Positions 42,500-50,298 of a stretch of 60,721 nt of DNA are shown here, piece after piece (within the stretch, counting starts at the first letter, position 1; each line of letters begins with the position of its first letter). The notes under the pieces are model-generated. The model ran no database searches, was not told the DNA's origin, and worked only from the letters and a program-made list of their open reading frames with translations. The position numbers were made by a program, and so were the translations under genes. Source of the stretch: Comamonadaceae bacterium ALPHA2B (GTDB taxonomy: Bacteria > Pseudomonadota > Gammaproteobacteria > Burkholderiales > Burkholderiaceae_C); NCBI GenBank assembly GCA_005503065.1, contig SCOE01000037.1, forward strand, positions 1 through 60,721, given 5' to 3'.

Positions 42500-43480
42500 C
42501 TATTGAGGTTGAATTCCGCTCTCGCGCACGATGCGCTCGTAGCGCATTTCCTCGTTGTGAAGAAATGCGCCGAATGCAGCGCCCGAAAGCGGCGTGGCCT
42601 GGTAGCCCTGTTGCTTCAGCCAGTCGCGAAACGCCTGGGAATCAAGCACCGTCTTTTGCGCTTGCGCGAGCCGCTGCTTGACGGCTTCGGGCGCGCCGCT
42701 CGGACACCAAATGCCATACCAGGTACTGAATTGCATATCGGCAAAGCCTGCCTCTTCAAACGTCGGCACCTCGGGGAACAGCGGATCCCGCTTGCTACCC
42801 GTGATGGCGAGCGCACGCAACTTGCCCGCTCGCACCTGCGGAATCGCCGTCAGCGTCGGTTCGATCATCGCGCTCAATTGCCCGCCGATCAGGTCGATGA
42901 GAGCCGGCGCCGTGCCCTTGTAGAGAAGAGTCGGAACTTCATTCAGACCCGCGCGGAGCTTGAACTGGGCGGCAGCCAGGTGAGGTGCCGACCCGTAGCC
43001 GCCGGTGCCGAAGTTGAAACTGCCGGGCTTGGCCCTGGCCTCCTTCACAAAGTCGCCAAGTGTTTTGGGCCCGTCAGCCGGAACCAGCATCAGCATCGGA
43101 CCCGAAGCCACCAGTGAGATGGCCTCGAGGTCACGATGCACATCGAAAGGGGGCTTGCCTTTGACCACAAGTGGATTCGCCAGCAACGTCGATGGGGCGA
43201 ACAGCAAAGTGTACCCATCCGCCGGCGCCTTGGAGACATACTCCCCCCCGATGTTGCCGGACGCGCCGGGCCGGTTGTCGATCACAACCGGCTGATCGAG
43301 GATTTCGCCGAGAGCCGTACCCAACTTGCGGGCCACCGCATCAACAGCGCCACCTGGCGCGTACGCCACCACCATGCGGATGGGTCTGGTGGGAAAGACC
43401 TGTGCATTGCTCATGGCGCACATCGACGCCAGGCCGACCGCGAAGGTGAAAAGTAAGTAGGAGCCCAGCCTGGTATTCAT
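42500..43480 (-). CDS. Bug-family solute receptor (TctC-like)
   Basis: Periplasmic binding protein of the large Burkholderiales Bug family for carboxylated or small organic compounds. A signal peptide (YLLFTFAVGLASMCAMSNA) precedes the standard start FPTRPIRMVVAYAPGGAVDAV. NRPGASGNIGGEYVSKAPADG and GKLRALAITGSKR are typical. In 326 residues nothing is missing. No TctA/TctB membrane proteins are adjacent, which is usual for Bug proteins. It lies between the ligase and hydratase genes. Confidence 0.93.
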   Translation of the reverse strand: MNTRLGSYLLFTFAVGLASMCAMSNAQVFPTRPIRMVVAYAPGGAVDAVARKLGTALGEILDQPVVIDNRPGASGNIGGEYVSKAPADGYTLLFAPSTLLANPLVVKGKPPFDVHRDLEAISLVASGPMLMLVPADGPKTLGDFVKEARAKPGSFNFGTGGYGSAPHLAAAQFKLRAGLNEVPTLLYKGTAPALIDLIGGQLSAMIEPTLTAIPQVRAGKLRALAITGSKRDPLFPEVPTFEEAGFADMQFSTWYGIWCPSGAPEAVKQRLAQAQKTVLDSQAFRDWLKQQGYQATPLSGAAFGAFLHNEEMRYERIVRESGIQPQ

Positions 43481-43527
43481 GACAGTTGTTCCTCGAAATG
43501 AACGACAAAAGATGCGGACAGATGCCT

Positions 43528-45042
43528 TCAGAGCCGGATCTGGTCTCGTAGCCTTGCTCGCAAGGGCTTGCCGTAGTGCGACCGAGGAATCTGATCCACG
43601 AAGAAGATCCGCCGAGGCTTCTTGAAACTTGAGAGCTGTTGTCGGCACCAGTCGATCAGGGCCTCTTCGGCCCGGTCGTGGCTACCGCAGCCAGGCCGCA
43701 GCACGACCACTGCGGCGACCACCTCGCCCCACTCCTCGTCCGGCAGTCCCACGGCAACCGCGTCGTCGACCTGGGGGTGGCGCATCAGCACTTCTTCGAT
43801 TTCTGCCGGCAGCACGCTCTTGCCGCCTGTTCGAATCAGTTCCTTCATGCGGCCCGTGATCGACAGGTAGCCATCTTCATCCAGGGAACCAAGATCGCCG
43901 GTGTGGAACCAGCCGTCCCGCAGCGCCTGGCGGTTCGCTTCAGGACGATTCCAGTAACCTGCCATCAGATGACCGCCGCGCAGGGTGATCTCCCCTTCTT
44001 CTCCGACGGCGAGCGGATCGCCGTTCGTCGAACGGATGCAGACTTCGACGCCATATAGCGGCCGCCCGACGCAGCGCATCCGGCGCTCTCGCCGCTCACC
44101 CTCGAGATGTGCCAAGGAAGACGGCGGCAGATAGCAACTCCAAGGCGCTTCCGTCAGGCCATACAGCACGCCAATGCGGGGACCGAGGGCCACGAGCAAG
44201 CGCTCGAACAGGGCCACCGGGATGGCTGCAGCGCCCACATCGATGGCTCGCAGCATCGGCAGGCTCTTCTCGTGAGGCGCCGCCTCGTCCATGAGCCGCG
44301 CGAGATGGGTCGGCACCAATGAGGTTGCAGCCACTTGGTTCGACCGCAACTGCTCCATGAAGGCTGCGGGCTCGAACCTCTGTCCCAGCAAAACAGTACC
44401 CCCGACGGCCAGATGCGCCAGAAGCACCACAGCGGCTATCGGCCACACGGGCCGGACGTTCAATAGCACGTCACCAGGCCCCATGTCGCGCACGCCGATG
44501 ATGTTCTGCACTGCAGCGCTCAGGCCTCCGTGCGTCACCATCACGGCTTTCGGGCTGGCCGTGGTACCACCCGTGTAGCTCAGAGAAGCCAGCCGATCGG
44601 CACCGGGGCCGATGCGACCCGTCTGGGGCGTACAGATGCGGTCCAGCAGCGCGCTTTGTGACGACAGCGCCAGGCCCGGCACCGCGCGAGCGATCTCGAG
44701 CGCCCGTCCCGCGTGTTCCGGGCCGTGAATGAGCAGGCGCACCCCGGCATCCTGAAGCTGCGCCGCCTGCTCGTCACAACGGAGGGACGGGTCCAGCGGC
44801 ACGCGCACCCGATCAGCGGCCATCACCCCGTAGTCGCATAGCAGGTAGCGCGCGTCGGCGGAGCCCAGCAGCGCGACGCGCTCCTGGGCCGAGACACCAG
44901 CGGCATCCAGACCCGCCTGAACCCTTCCGAGCGCTTCGTACAGTTCGTGGAAGGTCCATTCACGGCCCGACTCCAGTTGGCGGAGGGCCACCTTTGGGCC
45001 GTGCGCCTGCGCGGCTTTCTCGAACAGGGAGTAGACGTTCAT
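43528..45042 (-). CDS. AMP-dependent acyl-CoA synthetase/ligase
   Basis: Activates a carboxylic acid to its CoA thioester through an acyl-AMP. The 504 residues show the ANL-family motifs: YTGGTTASPKAVMVTHGG, LYGLTEAPW, the hinge GWFHTGDLGSLDEDGYLSIT, KELIRTGGKSVLPAEIEEVL and the catalytic Lys near the end (RSHYGKPLRARL). Aromatic-acid and medium-chain ligases share this layout; the substrate is not evident. It lies nine bases downstream of the alcohol dehydrogenase gene. Confidence 0.93.
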   Translation of the reverse strand: MNVYSLFEKAAQAHGPKVALRQLESGREWTFHELYEALGRVQAGLDAAGVSAQERVALLGSADARYLLCDYGVMAADRVRVPLDPSLRCDEQAAQLQDAGVRLLIHGPEHAGRALEIARAVPGLALSSQSALLDRICTPQTGRIGPGADRLASLSYTGGTTASPKAVMVTHGGLSAAVQNIIGVRDMGPGDVLLNVRPVWPIAAVVLLAHLAVGGTVLLGQRFEPAAFMEQLRSNQVAATSLVPTHLARLMDEAAPHEKSLPMLRAIDVGAAAIPVALFERLLVALGPRIGVLYGLTEAPWSCYLPPSSLAHLEGERRERRMRCVGRPLYGVEVCIRSTNGDPLAVGEEGEITLRGGHLMAGYWNRPEANRQALRDGWFHTGDLGSLDEDGYLSITGRMKELIRTGGKSVLPAEIEEVLMRHPQVDDAVAVGLPDEEWGEVVAAVVVLRPGCGSHDRAEEALIDWCRQQLSSFKKPRRIFFVDQIPRSHYGKPLRARLRDQIRL

Positions 45043-45051
45043 GTCGTTCCC

Positions 45052-46077
45052 CTACCAGCCTTGGAGAACGACGCGGCCGGCAACGCCCTTGCGATCCAGA
45101 AGCGCATGTCCTTTCGAAGCGCACGAGAACGGGAACGTCCGCGCTACCACGGGACGAACGGCACCGGAGTCCAGCAGCGCCAGAGACTGATGCAGATCCT
45201 CAAATGTCGCACTGCCGGAGCCCGACACATTGATTCGCCGACCGATCATCAGGCCCGGCAACACGTCAACCGCGGCAGTGCCGAGGTTTCCAAGGAGCAC
45301 GACGTGACCGCCGTGGGCCATGCACCGAAGCGTCTCGGGCAGCGTCGATCCGACGTTCTCGATGGCGATGTCGACGCCGCGCTTGCCGGTAAGGCGCCAG
45401 ACTTCTGATGAGTAGTCGAGGTCGGGTGACACCACGACGTCGTTCGCCCCGAGCGCCAGCAACGTGTCGGCCTTGCCGGCAGAGGTCGTCACCGCGATGG
45501 AGCGGCCGCCGAACGCACGAATCAACTGCAGTTGATGCACACCCAAGCCCCCGCTCGCACCGGTGACGAGCACCGTGTCGCCCGGTGCCATGCCTGCTAC
45601 GCCACGCAGTGCGCGCACGCTGGTCGCGATGGGGCAGGAAGAGAGGGCCGCTGCCGCCCAATCGAGGCTGTCCGGCACGACGACGGTGGCGGAGGCAGGC
45701 ACCGCAACATACTCGGCGTACCCCCCTTCGGTGTCCACGCCCGGCAGTCCGTCTGCACGACACATGTCCTGCCGACCGCACAGGCAGTTGCGGCACGTGC
45801 CACAAAAGCGCCTCTGATAGACGACGACCCGGTCACCCACTCGGCGTGACCGCACGTCTGCACCAACGGCGACGATTTCTCCTGCGGTCTCGTGCCCCAG
45901 CACCACATGGGTCTTCGCGCCCGGGAGTTTCCCGGCCCGGTGCAGAACATCGTGATGACAGATGCCGCCGGCTTGAACCGCCACCAACACGTCGAGCCTG
46001 CCGAGGTCGGGCAAGGCCACCTCCTTGAGCTGCAGAACCTCCGGCCCCCCAAATCCGCTGAGCACGACTGCCTTCAT
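45052..46077 (-). CDS. Zinc-containing medium-chain alcohol dehydrogenase
   Basis: NAD(P)-dependent oxidoreductase, 341 residues. The catalytic zinc site is GGICHHDVLHR and GHETAGEIVAVG, the structural zinc site is CGTCRNCLCGRQDMC with four cysteines, and the cofactor loop is VTGASGGLGVHQ. Domain order is normal for class III-like MDR enzymes. ATG 46077 has a GAGGGG ribosome site. It is the first gene of the cassette, downstream of two palindromic operator candidates. Confidence 0.93.
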   Translation of the reverse strand: MKAVVLSGFGGPEVLQLKEVALPDLGRLDVLVAVQAGGICHHDVLHRAGKLPGAKTHVVLGHETAGEIVAVGADVRSRRVGDRVVVYQRRFCGTCRNCLCGRQDMCRADGLPGVDTEGGYAEYVAVPASATVVVPDSLDWAAAALSSCPIATSVRALRGVAGMAPGDTVLVTGASGGLGVHQLQLIRAFGGRSIAVTTSAGKADTLLALGANDVVVSPDLDYSSEVWRLTGKRGVDIAIENVGSTLPETLRCMAHGGHVVLLGNLGTAAVDVLPGLMIGRRINVSGSGSATFEDLHQSLALLDSGAVRPVVARTFPFSCASKGHALLDRKGVAGRVVLQGW

Positions 46078-46090
46078 GCCGATCCCCTCG

Positions 46091-46109
46091 ATGTGCACAT
46101 TGCGCACAT
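46091..46109. promoter_or_regulatory. Operator candidate 1 upstream of the catabolic cassette
   Basis: ATGTGCACATTGCGCACAT is a 19-base near-palindrome (16 positions symmetric) between the presumed -10 box (TATACA on the minus strand, 46116-46121) and the start of the dehydrogenase gene, where a repressor would block transcription. Confidence 0.5.
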
Positions 46110-46123
46110 GTAGTGTGTATAGT

Positions 46124-46143
46124 GAACATTCTATGGAGTGTTC
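46124..46143. promoter_or_regulatory. Operator candidate 2 overlapping the -35 region
   Basis: GAACATTCTATGGAGTGTTC is a 20-base near-palindrome (16 symmetric positions). The minus-strand hexamer AGAACA (46139-46144) lies 17 bp from TATACA and could be the -35, so the palindrome overlaps the promoter. IclR-type proteins bind such short inverted repeats, often as two sites (known of the family). Confidence 0.5.
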
Positions 46144-46337
46144 TTTGTTGCGGTCAATACGCTGCGGCTCCGACGGTGGGGCGCAGCCTGCATCGACGCA
46201 GGACGGCTTGTGGCAGCATCGGCGCGCGATCCGCCTGCATGTGAACGCCGCGACACGACGCTCGGCCGTAGTCCACGAAGGCGGCCCACTCGGGCGCCGC
46301 CCCCAGCCTCGCCCCCGTACCCGGAAACCGCGCTCAC

Positions 46338-47540
46338 TTGTCCCGACCAGCTTGCTCTGCGACCTCCGAACGTCTGCTGCTCCTCGGCGCGGCGATCGTG
46401 CTGATCGCCTTCAACCTGCGGCCGGTGTTCTCCAGCCTCTCTGTCGTCCTGCCCGACATCGTGGCGGGCACGGACATGTCGGCCGCCGCGGCGAGCGCGC
46501 TCACCACGCTGCCGGTGATCTGCCTGGGCGCCTTCGCGATGGTCGCGCCCTGGCTCGGGCGGCGGGTGGGCATCGAGCGCACGCTGCTGGCCTGCATGGT
46601 GTTCATCACGGTGGGCACCGCGCTGCGCGGCACGGCGCAGGTGCCGGTGCTGTTCCTGGCGTCGGCGGTGGCGGGCGTCGGCATCGCGGTGGTCAACGTG
46701 CTGCTGTCGGCCCTGGTCAAGCGCGATTTCGACCGCCGCCCGGCATTCATGATGGGCCTGTACACCATGGCCGTGTGCGGCGGCGCGGCCAGCGGTGCAG
46801 GGGTGACCGTGCCGCTGCAGCATGCGCTGGGCACCGACTGGGCCGGCGCATTGGCGATGTGGGCGGTGCCGGCGGCATTGGCGCTGCTGCTGTGGGCGCC
46901 GTTCGCCCTGCGCGCTCGCCCGCAGCCCGGCGATGCCGACTACCGCGTGCGCGGCATGTGGACGGATCCCCTGGCCTGGCAGGTGACCTTCTTCATGGGC
47001 CTGCAGTCGGCGCTGGCGTACTCGGTGATGGGCTGGCTCGCGCCCATCCTGCGCGAACGCGGGCTGGCGGCAGCGACGGCGGGCTTCGTGGTCTCGGTGT
47101 CGGTGCTGGTGCAGGTGCCCGTTTCCCTCTTCACGCCGGCGCTTGCACAGCGCCAGCGCAACCAGGTCGCGCTGGCCGTCGGGCTGGCGGCGCTCACGGT
47201 CGCGGCGCTGCTCGGCGCGATGTTCGCGCCGCTGCCGACGGTGTGGCTGTGGGCGGTGCTGCTCGGCGTGGCGCAGGGCGGCACCTTCGCGCTGGCGCTC
47301 ACCTTGATCGTGATGCGCTCGCCCGATGCGCGGGTCGCGGCGCAGCTGTCGGGCATGGCGCAGGGCGTCGGTTACCTCGTGGCGGCCGCCGGGCCGATGC
47401 TGGTCGGCCTCCTGCGCGCATGGACCGGCAGCTTCCGCGCCAGCGCGCTGCTCTTCGTCGCCGTCGGCATCGTGCTCGCCATGGCGGGCGCCGGTGCCGG
47501 GCGCGCCCGGGTCGTGGGCGCGGCGGCCGTGCCGCGCTGA
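46338..47540 (+). CDS. MFS transporter, CynX/NimT type
   Basis: Twelve-helix major-facilitator protein of about 400 residues, of the group that includes cyanate (CynX) and 2-nitroimidazole (NimT) exporters. The start AAIVLIAFNLRPVFSSLSVV with the conserved NLRP is diagnostic. LGRRVGIERTLL and GGTFALALTLIVMRSPDA are further group features. The start is uncertain: the frame begins with TTG at 46338 and no ATG precedes the first helix. It is divergent from the dehydrogenase cassette but much more GC-rich, so probably not part of it. Confidence 0.87.
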   Translation: MSRPACSATSERLLLLGAAIVLIAFNLRPVFSSLSVVLPDIVAGTDMSAAAASALTTLPVICLGAFAMVAPWLGRRVGIERTLLACMVFITVGTALRGTAQVPVLFLASAVAGVGIAVVNVLLSALVKRDFDRRPAFMMGLYTMAVCGGAASGAGVTVPLQHALGTDWAGALAMWAVPAALALLLWAPFALRARPQPGDADYRVRGMWTDPLAWQVTFFMGLQSALAYSVMGWLAPILRERGLAAATAGFVVSVSVLVQVPVSLFTPALAQRQRNQVALAVGLAALTVAALLGAMFAPLPTVWLWAVLLGVAQGGTFALALTLIVMRSPDARVAAQLSGMAQGVGYLVAAAGPMLVGLLRAWTGSFRASALLFVAVGIVLAMAGAGAGRARVVGAAAVPR

Positions 47541-47559
47541 GATCGCCCGGAGTGCGGGT

Positions 47560-48462
47560 TCAGCGCTGCGCCTTGTCCTTCTGGTTCTGCGCCTCGATGC
47601 GCTCGCGTGCGGCCATCCAGTCGGTATCGCTCCACTGGCGCAGCTCGTAGAAGTTGCCGCCGGTGGCCAGGGCCTGGCCGCCGTCCATCATGATGCTCTG
47701 GCCGGTGAGCCAGTCGCACTGGCCCGGCGCCATGAGGAAGGTGGCGAGGTTCTGCAGTTCGCGCATCTCGCCCACGCGGCCCTGCGGGTTGAGCTTCTTC
47801 GTCTGCGCGCCGGGTTCCTCGCCGGGGTTCAGGCGCTTGCTCATGCCTTCGGTCGGGATCTCGCCGGGGCCGATGCAGTTCAGCCGCACGCCCCAGCGCG
47901 CCCACTCCACCGCCAGCGACTTGGTCATGACCTCGATGCCGGCCTTGCTCATGGCCGAGGGCACGACGTAGGGGCCGCCGTTGTCGACCCAGGTGACGAT
48001 GATGCTCATCACGCTGCGCATCGGATCGCCGGCCTTCCACTTGCCGGCGCGGGTGTCGGCGATCCAGCGCTTGCCCACGGCCTGCGTGACGTAGAAGGTG
48101 CCGTGGAAGACGATGTTGGCGATGGCGTCGAAGCCGCGCGACGACAGTGCCTCGGTCGGCGAGACGAAGTTGCCCGCCGCGTTGTTGATCAGGCCGGTGA
48201 GGCCGCCGCTCTGCCACAGCGAGTCGACCATCTCCTCCACCGACTGCGCGATGCGGATGTCGACGCCGAAGGTGTCGATGCGCCGCTCGGGGAACTGCGT
48301 GCGCCATTGCGCGGCCGTCTCCTCGCACACCGACTGGCGGCGCCCGCAGATGGCGATGTCGGCGCCCAGCCCGAGCAGCCGCTCGGCCATGGCCTTGCCC
48401 AGGCCGGTGCCGCCGCCGGTGACGAGGATGCGCTGCCCGCGCATGAGTTGGGAATCGAACAT
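47560..48462 (-). CDS. SDR-family reductase, 2,4-dienoyl-CoA reductase-like
   Basis: Short-chain dehydrogenase fold, 300 residues, with the cofactor loop TGGGTGLGKAMAERL and INNAAGNFVSPTE. The usual YxxxK is replaced by SAMSK. This is not decay: the DECR subgroup has S-x3-K there, and the whole stretch PSAMSKAGIEVMTKSLAVEW resembles mitochondrial-type 2,4-dienoyl-CoA reductases. A role in oxidation of unsaturated fatty acids is likely. It is divergent from a CoA-transferase gene and convergent with the MFS gene. Confidence 0.88.
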   Translation of the reverse strand: MFDSQLMRGQRILVTGGGTGLGKAMAERLLGLGADIAICGRRQSVCEETAAQWRTQFPERRIDTFGVDIRIAQSVEEMVDSLWQSGGLTGLINNAAGNFVSPTEALSSRGFDAIANIVFHGTFYVTQAVGKRWIADTRAGKWKAGDPMRSVMSIIVTWVDNGGPYVVPSAMSKAGIEVMTKSLAVEWARWGVRLNCIGPGEIPTEGMSKRLNPGEEPGAQTKKLNPQGRVGEMRELQNLATFLMAPGQCDWLTGQSIMMDGGQALATGGNFYELRQWSDTDWMAARERIEAQNQKDKAQR

Positions 48463-48587
48463 GGTGTCTCCTGTGAATCGTGAACGAGCGATGCGCGGGC
48501 CATGCTAGCGGGCGCGGTGCCGCGGCGCTTGTCAAATCCGGCTCATCGCGGGCAGCGCCGCACTGGCGACAATCGCATCCACGGTTT

Positions 48588-48647
48588 CAAGCCAAATCGG
48601 CCCGCAGCGCCCGCCCCGCCTGCGCGAGCAGCTACTGAATTCATAGC
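48588..48647 (-). repeat. Complete copy (E) of the 60-bp repeat upstream of the CoA-transferase gene
   Basis: On the minus strand GCTAT-GAATTCA-GTAGC, a middle ending GCGGGCGCTGC, and the end GGGCCGATTTGGCTTG. It sits in the divergent promoter region of the SDR and CoA-transferase genes, with the latter's ribosome site (GAGGAG) starting five bases beyond it. Confidence 0.8.
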
Positions 48648-48667
48648 ATCCCGAGGAGACGCCCCGC

Positions 48668-49549
48668 ATGGCCGACGCCCCGCCCCCGTCATTCCAGCCG
48701 CTGGCCGGCGTGCGCGTGCTGAGTCTCGCGCTCAACCTGCCCGGCCCGGCGGCGCTGATGCGCTGCCGCGCGATGGGCGCCGAGTGCCTCAAGTTCGAGC
48801 CGCCGGCCGGCGACCCCATGCGCCACTACAACACCCTGGCGTATGCGGCGCTGCACGCCGGCGTGGAGGTGCGCACGGTTGACCTCAAGCAAGCCGACGG
48901 CCGAGCCGCACTGCACGAGGCGCTCGCCCGCACCGACGTGCTGCTGACCTCTTTCCGACCTTCGGCCCTGGCCAAGCTCGGCCTCGACCCCGCCACCGTG
49001 CAGCGGCACCACCCGCGGCTGTCGCAGGTGGCCATCGTCGGGGCCGCGGGCGCGCGCGCCGAAGAGCCGGGCCACGACCTCACCTACCTGGCCGACGCCG
49101 GCCTCGTCACCGGCACCGCGCTGCCGCCCACGCTCTACGCCGACATGGGCGGCGCCCTGCTCGCCAGCGAGGCCGTGCTGCAGGCCGTGATCCAGGCGCG
49201 CGCCGGCGGCCGCGGCGTGCATCACGAAGTGGCCCTGAACGATGCCGCGCGGTGGTTGGCGCTGCCGCGCACCTGGGGCCTGACGGCGCCCGGCGGCGCC
49301 GTCGGCGGTGCGCATGCGGGCTACCGCGTCTACCCCTGTGCCGACGGTCGCGTGGCCGTGGCGGCGCTCGAGCCGCACTTCGCAGCGCGGCTGTGCGAGG
49401 CGGCGGGCCTGCCGCCGGCCGACATGGCCGATCCTGCGACGCACCGCGCGATCGCCGCATGGCTTGCGGACCAGCCGCGCGCCGCGCTCGATGCGCTGGC
49501 CCACGCGCGCGACATCCCGCTGCACACCCTCGCGCCCGAAGCCGCATGA
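48668..49549 (+). CDS. Short family III CoA-transferase (CaiB/BaiF)
   Basis: Class III CoA-transferase fold, transferring CoA between carboxylic acids, or an alpha-methylacyl-CoA racemase-like protein. It has the start LAGVRVLSLALNLPGP and the stretch GAECLKFEPPAGDP. The active-site Asp would be in GHDLTYLADAG, and the end is a compact RVYPCADGRVAVAALEP region. At 293 residues it is about a hundred shorter than typical members, so it may be a minimal or racemase-like form. Its stop overlaps the next gene (ATGA). Confidence 0.85.
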   Translation: MADAPPPSFQPLAGVRVLSLALNLPGPAALMRCRAMGAECLKFEPPAGDPMRHYNTLAYAALHAGVEVRTVDLKQADGRAALHEALARTDVLLTSFRPSALAKLGLDPATVQRHHPRLSQVAIVGAAGARAEEPGHDLTYLADAGLVTGTALPPTLYADMGGALLASEAVLQAVIQARAGGRGVHHEVALNDAARWLALPRTWGLTAPGGAVGGAHAGYRVYPCADGRVAVAALEPHFAARLCEAAGLPPADMADPATHRAIAAWLADQPRAALDALAHARDIPLHTLAPEAA

Positions 49550-50223
49550 GGTCCATCGGCACCGTGCGCCAGTGGGACGCCGCTCGCGGCTTCGGCTTCA
49601 TCCGCACCGCCGACAACCAGGACGTGTTCTTCCATGTCCGCGACTGGCGCGCCGGGTTCGAGCCGCAGGTCGGCACCGCCGTGCAGTTCGAGCGCATCGA
49701 AGTCGGCGGCAAGGGGCCGCGCGCCATGGCCGTGCAGCCCGTGGGCGCCGCCGCCGGCAGCGCGGGCCGCCCGGCTGCCGGCCCGACGCGCGATGCCCGG
49801 CGCGGTGTCGAGGGCTGCCCTACGGTGGCCCGCCGGCGTGCCGGCTCGCGCGCGCCGTCGAGCCTCGGTGCCGCGTGGTGGGTGGCTTTGCTCATGTGGG
49901 CGGCCTTGTTGGCGTTCGGCCTGGCCACGCGCCGACTGCCCGCCTGGCTCCTGGCCGTGCTCGCGGTGCTGAACCTCGCTACCTTCGTCGCCTACGGGAT
50001 CGACAAGCGCGCGGCCGAGGCCGGCCACCAGCGCACGCCCGAGAACACACTGCACCTCTTCGCCCTGCTGGGCGGCTGGCCGGCTGCGCGCATCGCGCAG
50101 CAGCGCCTGCGGCACAAGTCCAGCAAGGCCGAGTTCCTGCGCGTGTACGCCGCGACGGTGGTCGCGCACCTGGCTCTGCTCGCGACGTGGATGGCCGGCT
50201 GGATGGATCGCTTCGTGCGCTGA
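49546..50223 (+). CDS. Cold-shock domain / DUF1294 membrane fusion protein
   Basis: 225-residue protein with two unrelated parts. Residues 1-65 are a cold-shock OB fold (GTVRQWDAARGFGFIRTADN and VFFHVRDW, the RNP motifs). A Pro/Arg/Ala-rich linker follows, then from about 105 a membrane domain of the DUF1294 type with the signature AYGIDKRAAEAGHQRTPENT and FALLGGWPAARIAQQ. The role of the fusion is unknown; RNA binding at the membrane is a possible reading. It is translationally coupled to the CoA-transferase gene. Confidence 0.85.
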   Translation: MRSIGTVRQWDAARGFGFIRTADNQDVFFHVRDWRAGFEPQVGTAVQFERIEVGGKGPRAMAVQPVGAAAGSAGRPAAGPTRDARRGVEGCPTVARRRAGSRAPSSLGAAWWVALLMWAALLAFGLATRRLPAWLLAVLAVLNLATFVAYGIDKRAAEAGHQRTPENTLHLFALLGGWPAARIAQQRLRHKSSKAEFLRVYAATVVAHLALLATWMAGWMDRFVR

Positions 50224-50298
50224 CAGCGCGCCATGCCCCGGCCGCTGCGGGGTGATTGAAACGGGGGCGCGTTGGCGCTCGGCAGAATCGCGGCCCTC

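Noticed and set aside
47560-48462. SDR protein seems to lack the catalytic Tyr of YxxxK
   Set aside because: Not decay: the dienoyl-CoA reductase subgroup normally has S-x3-K at this place.
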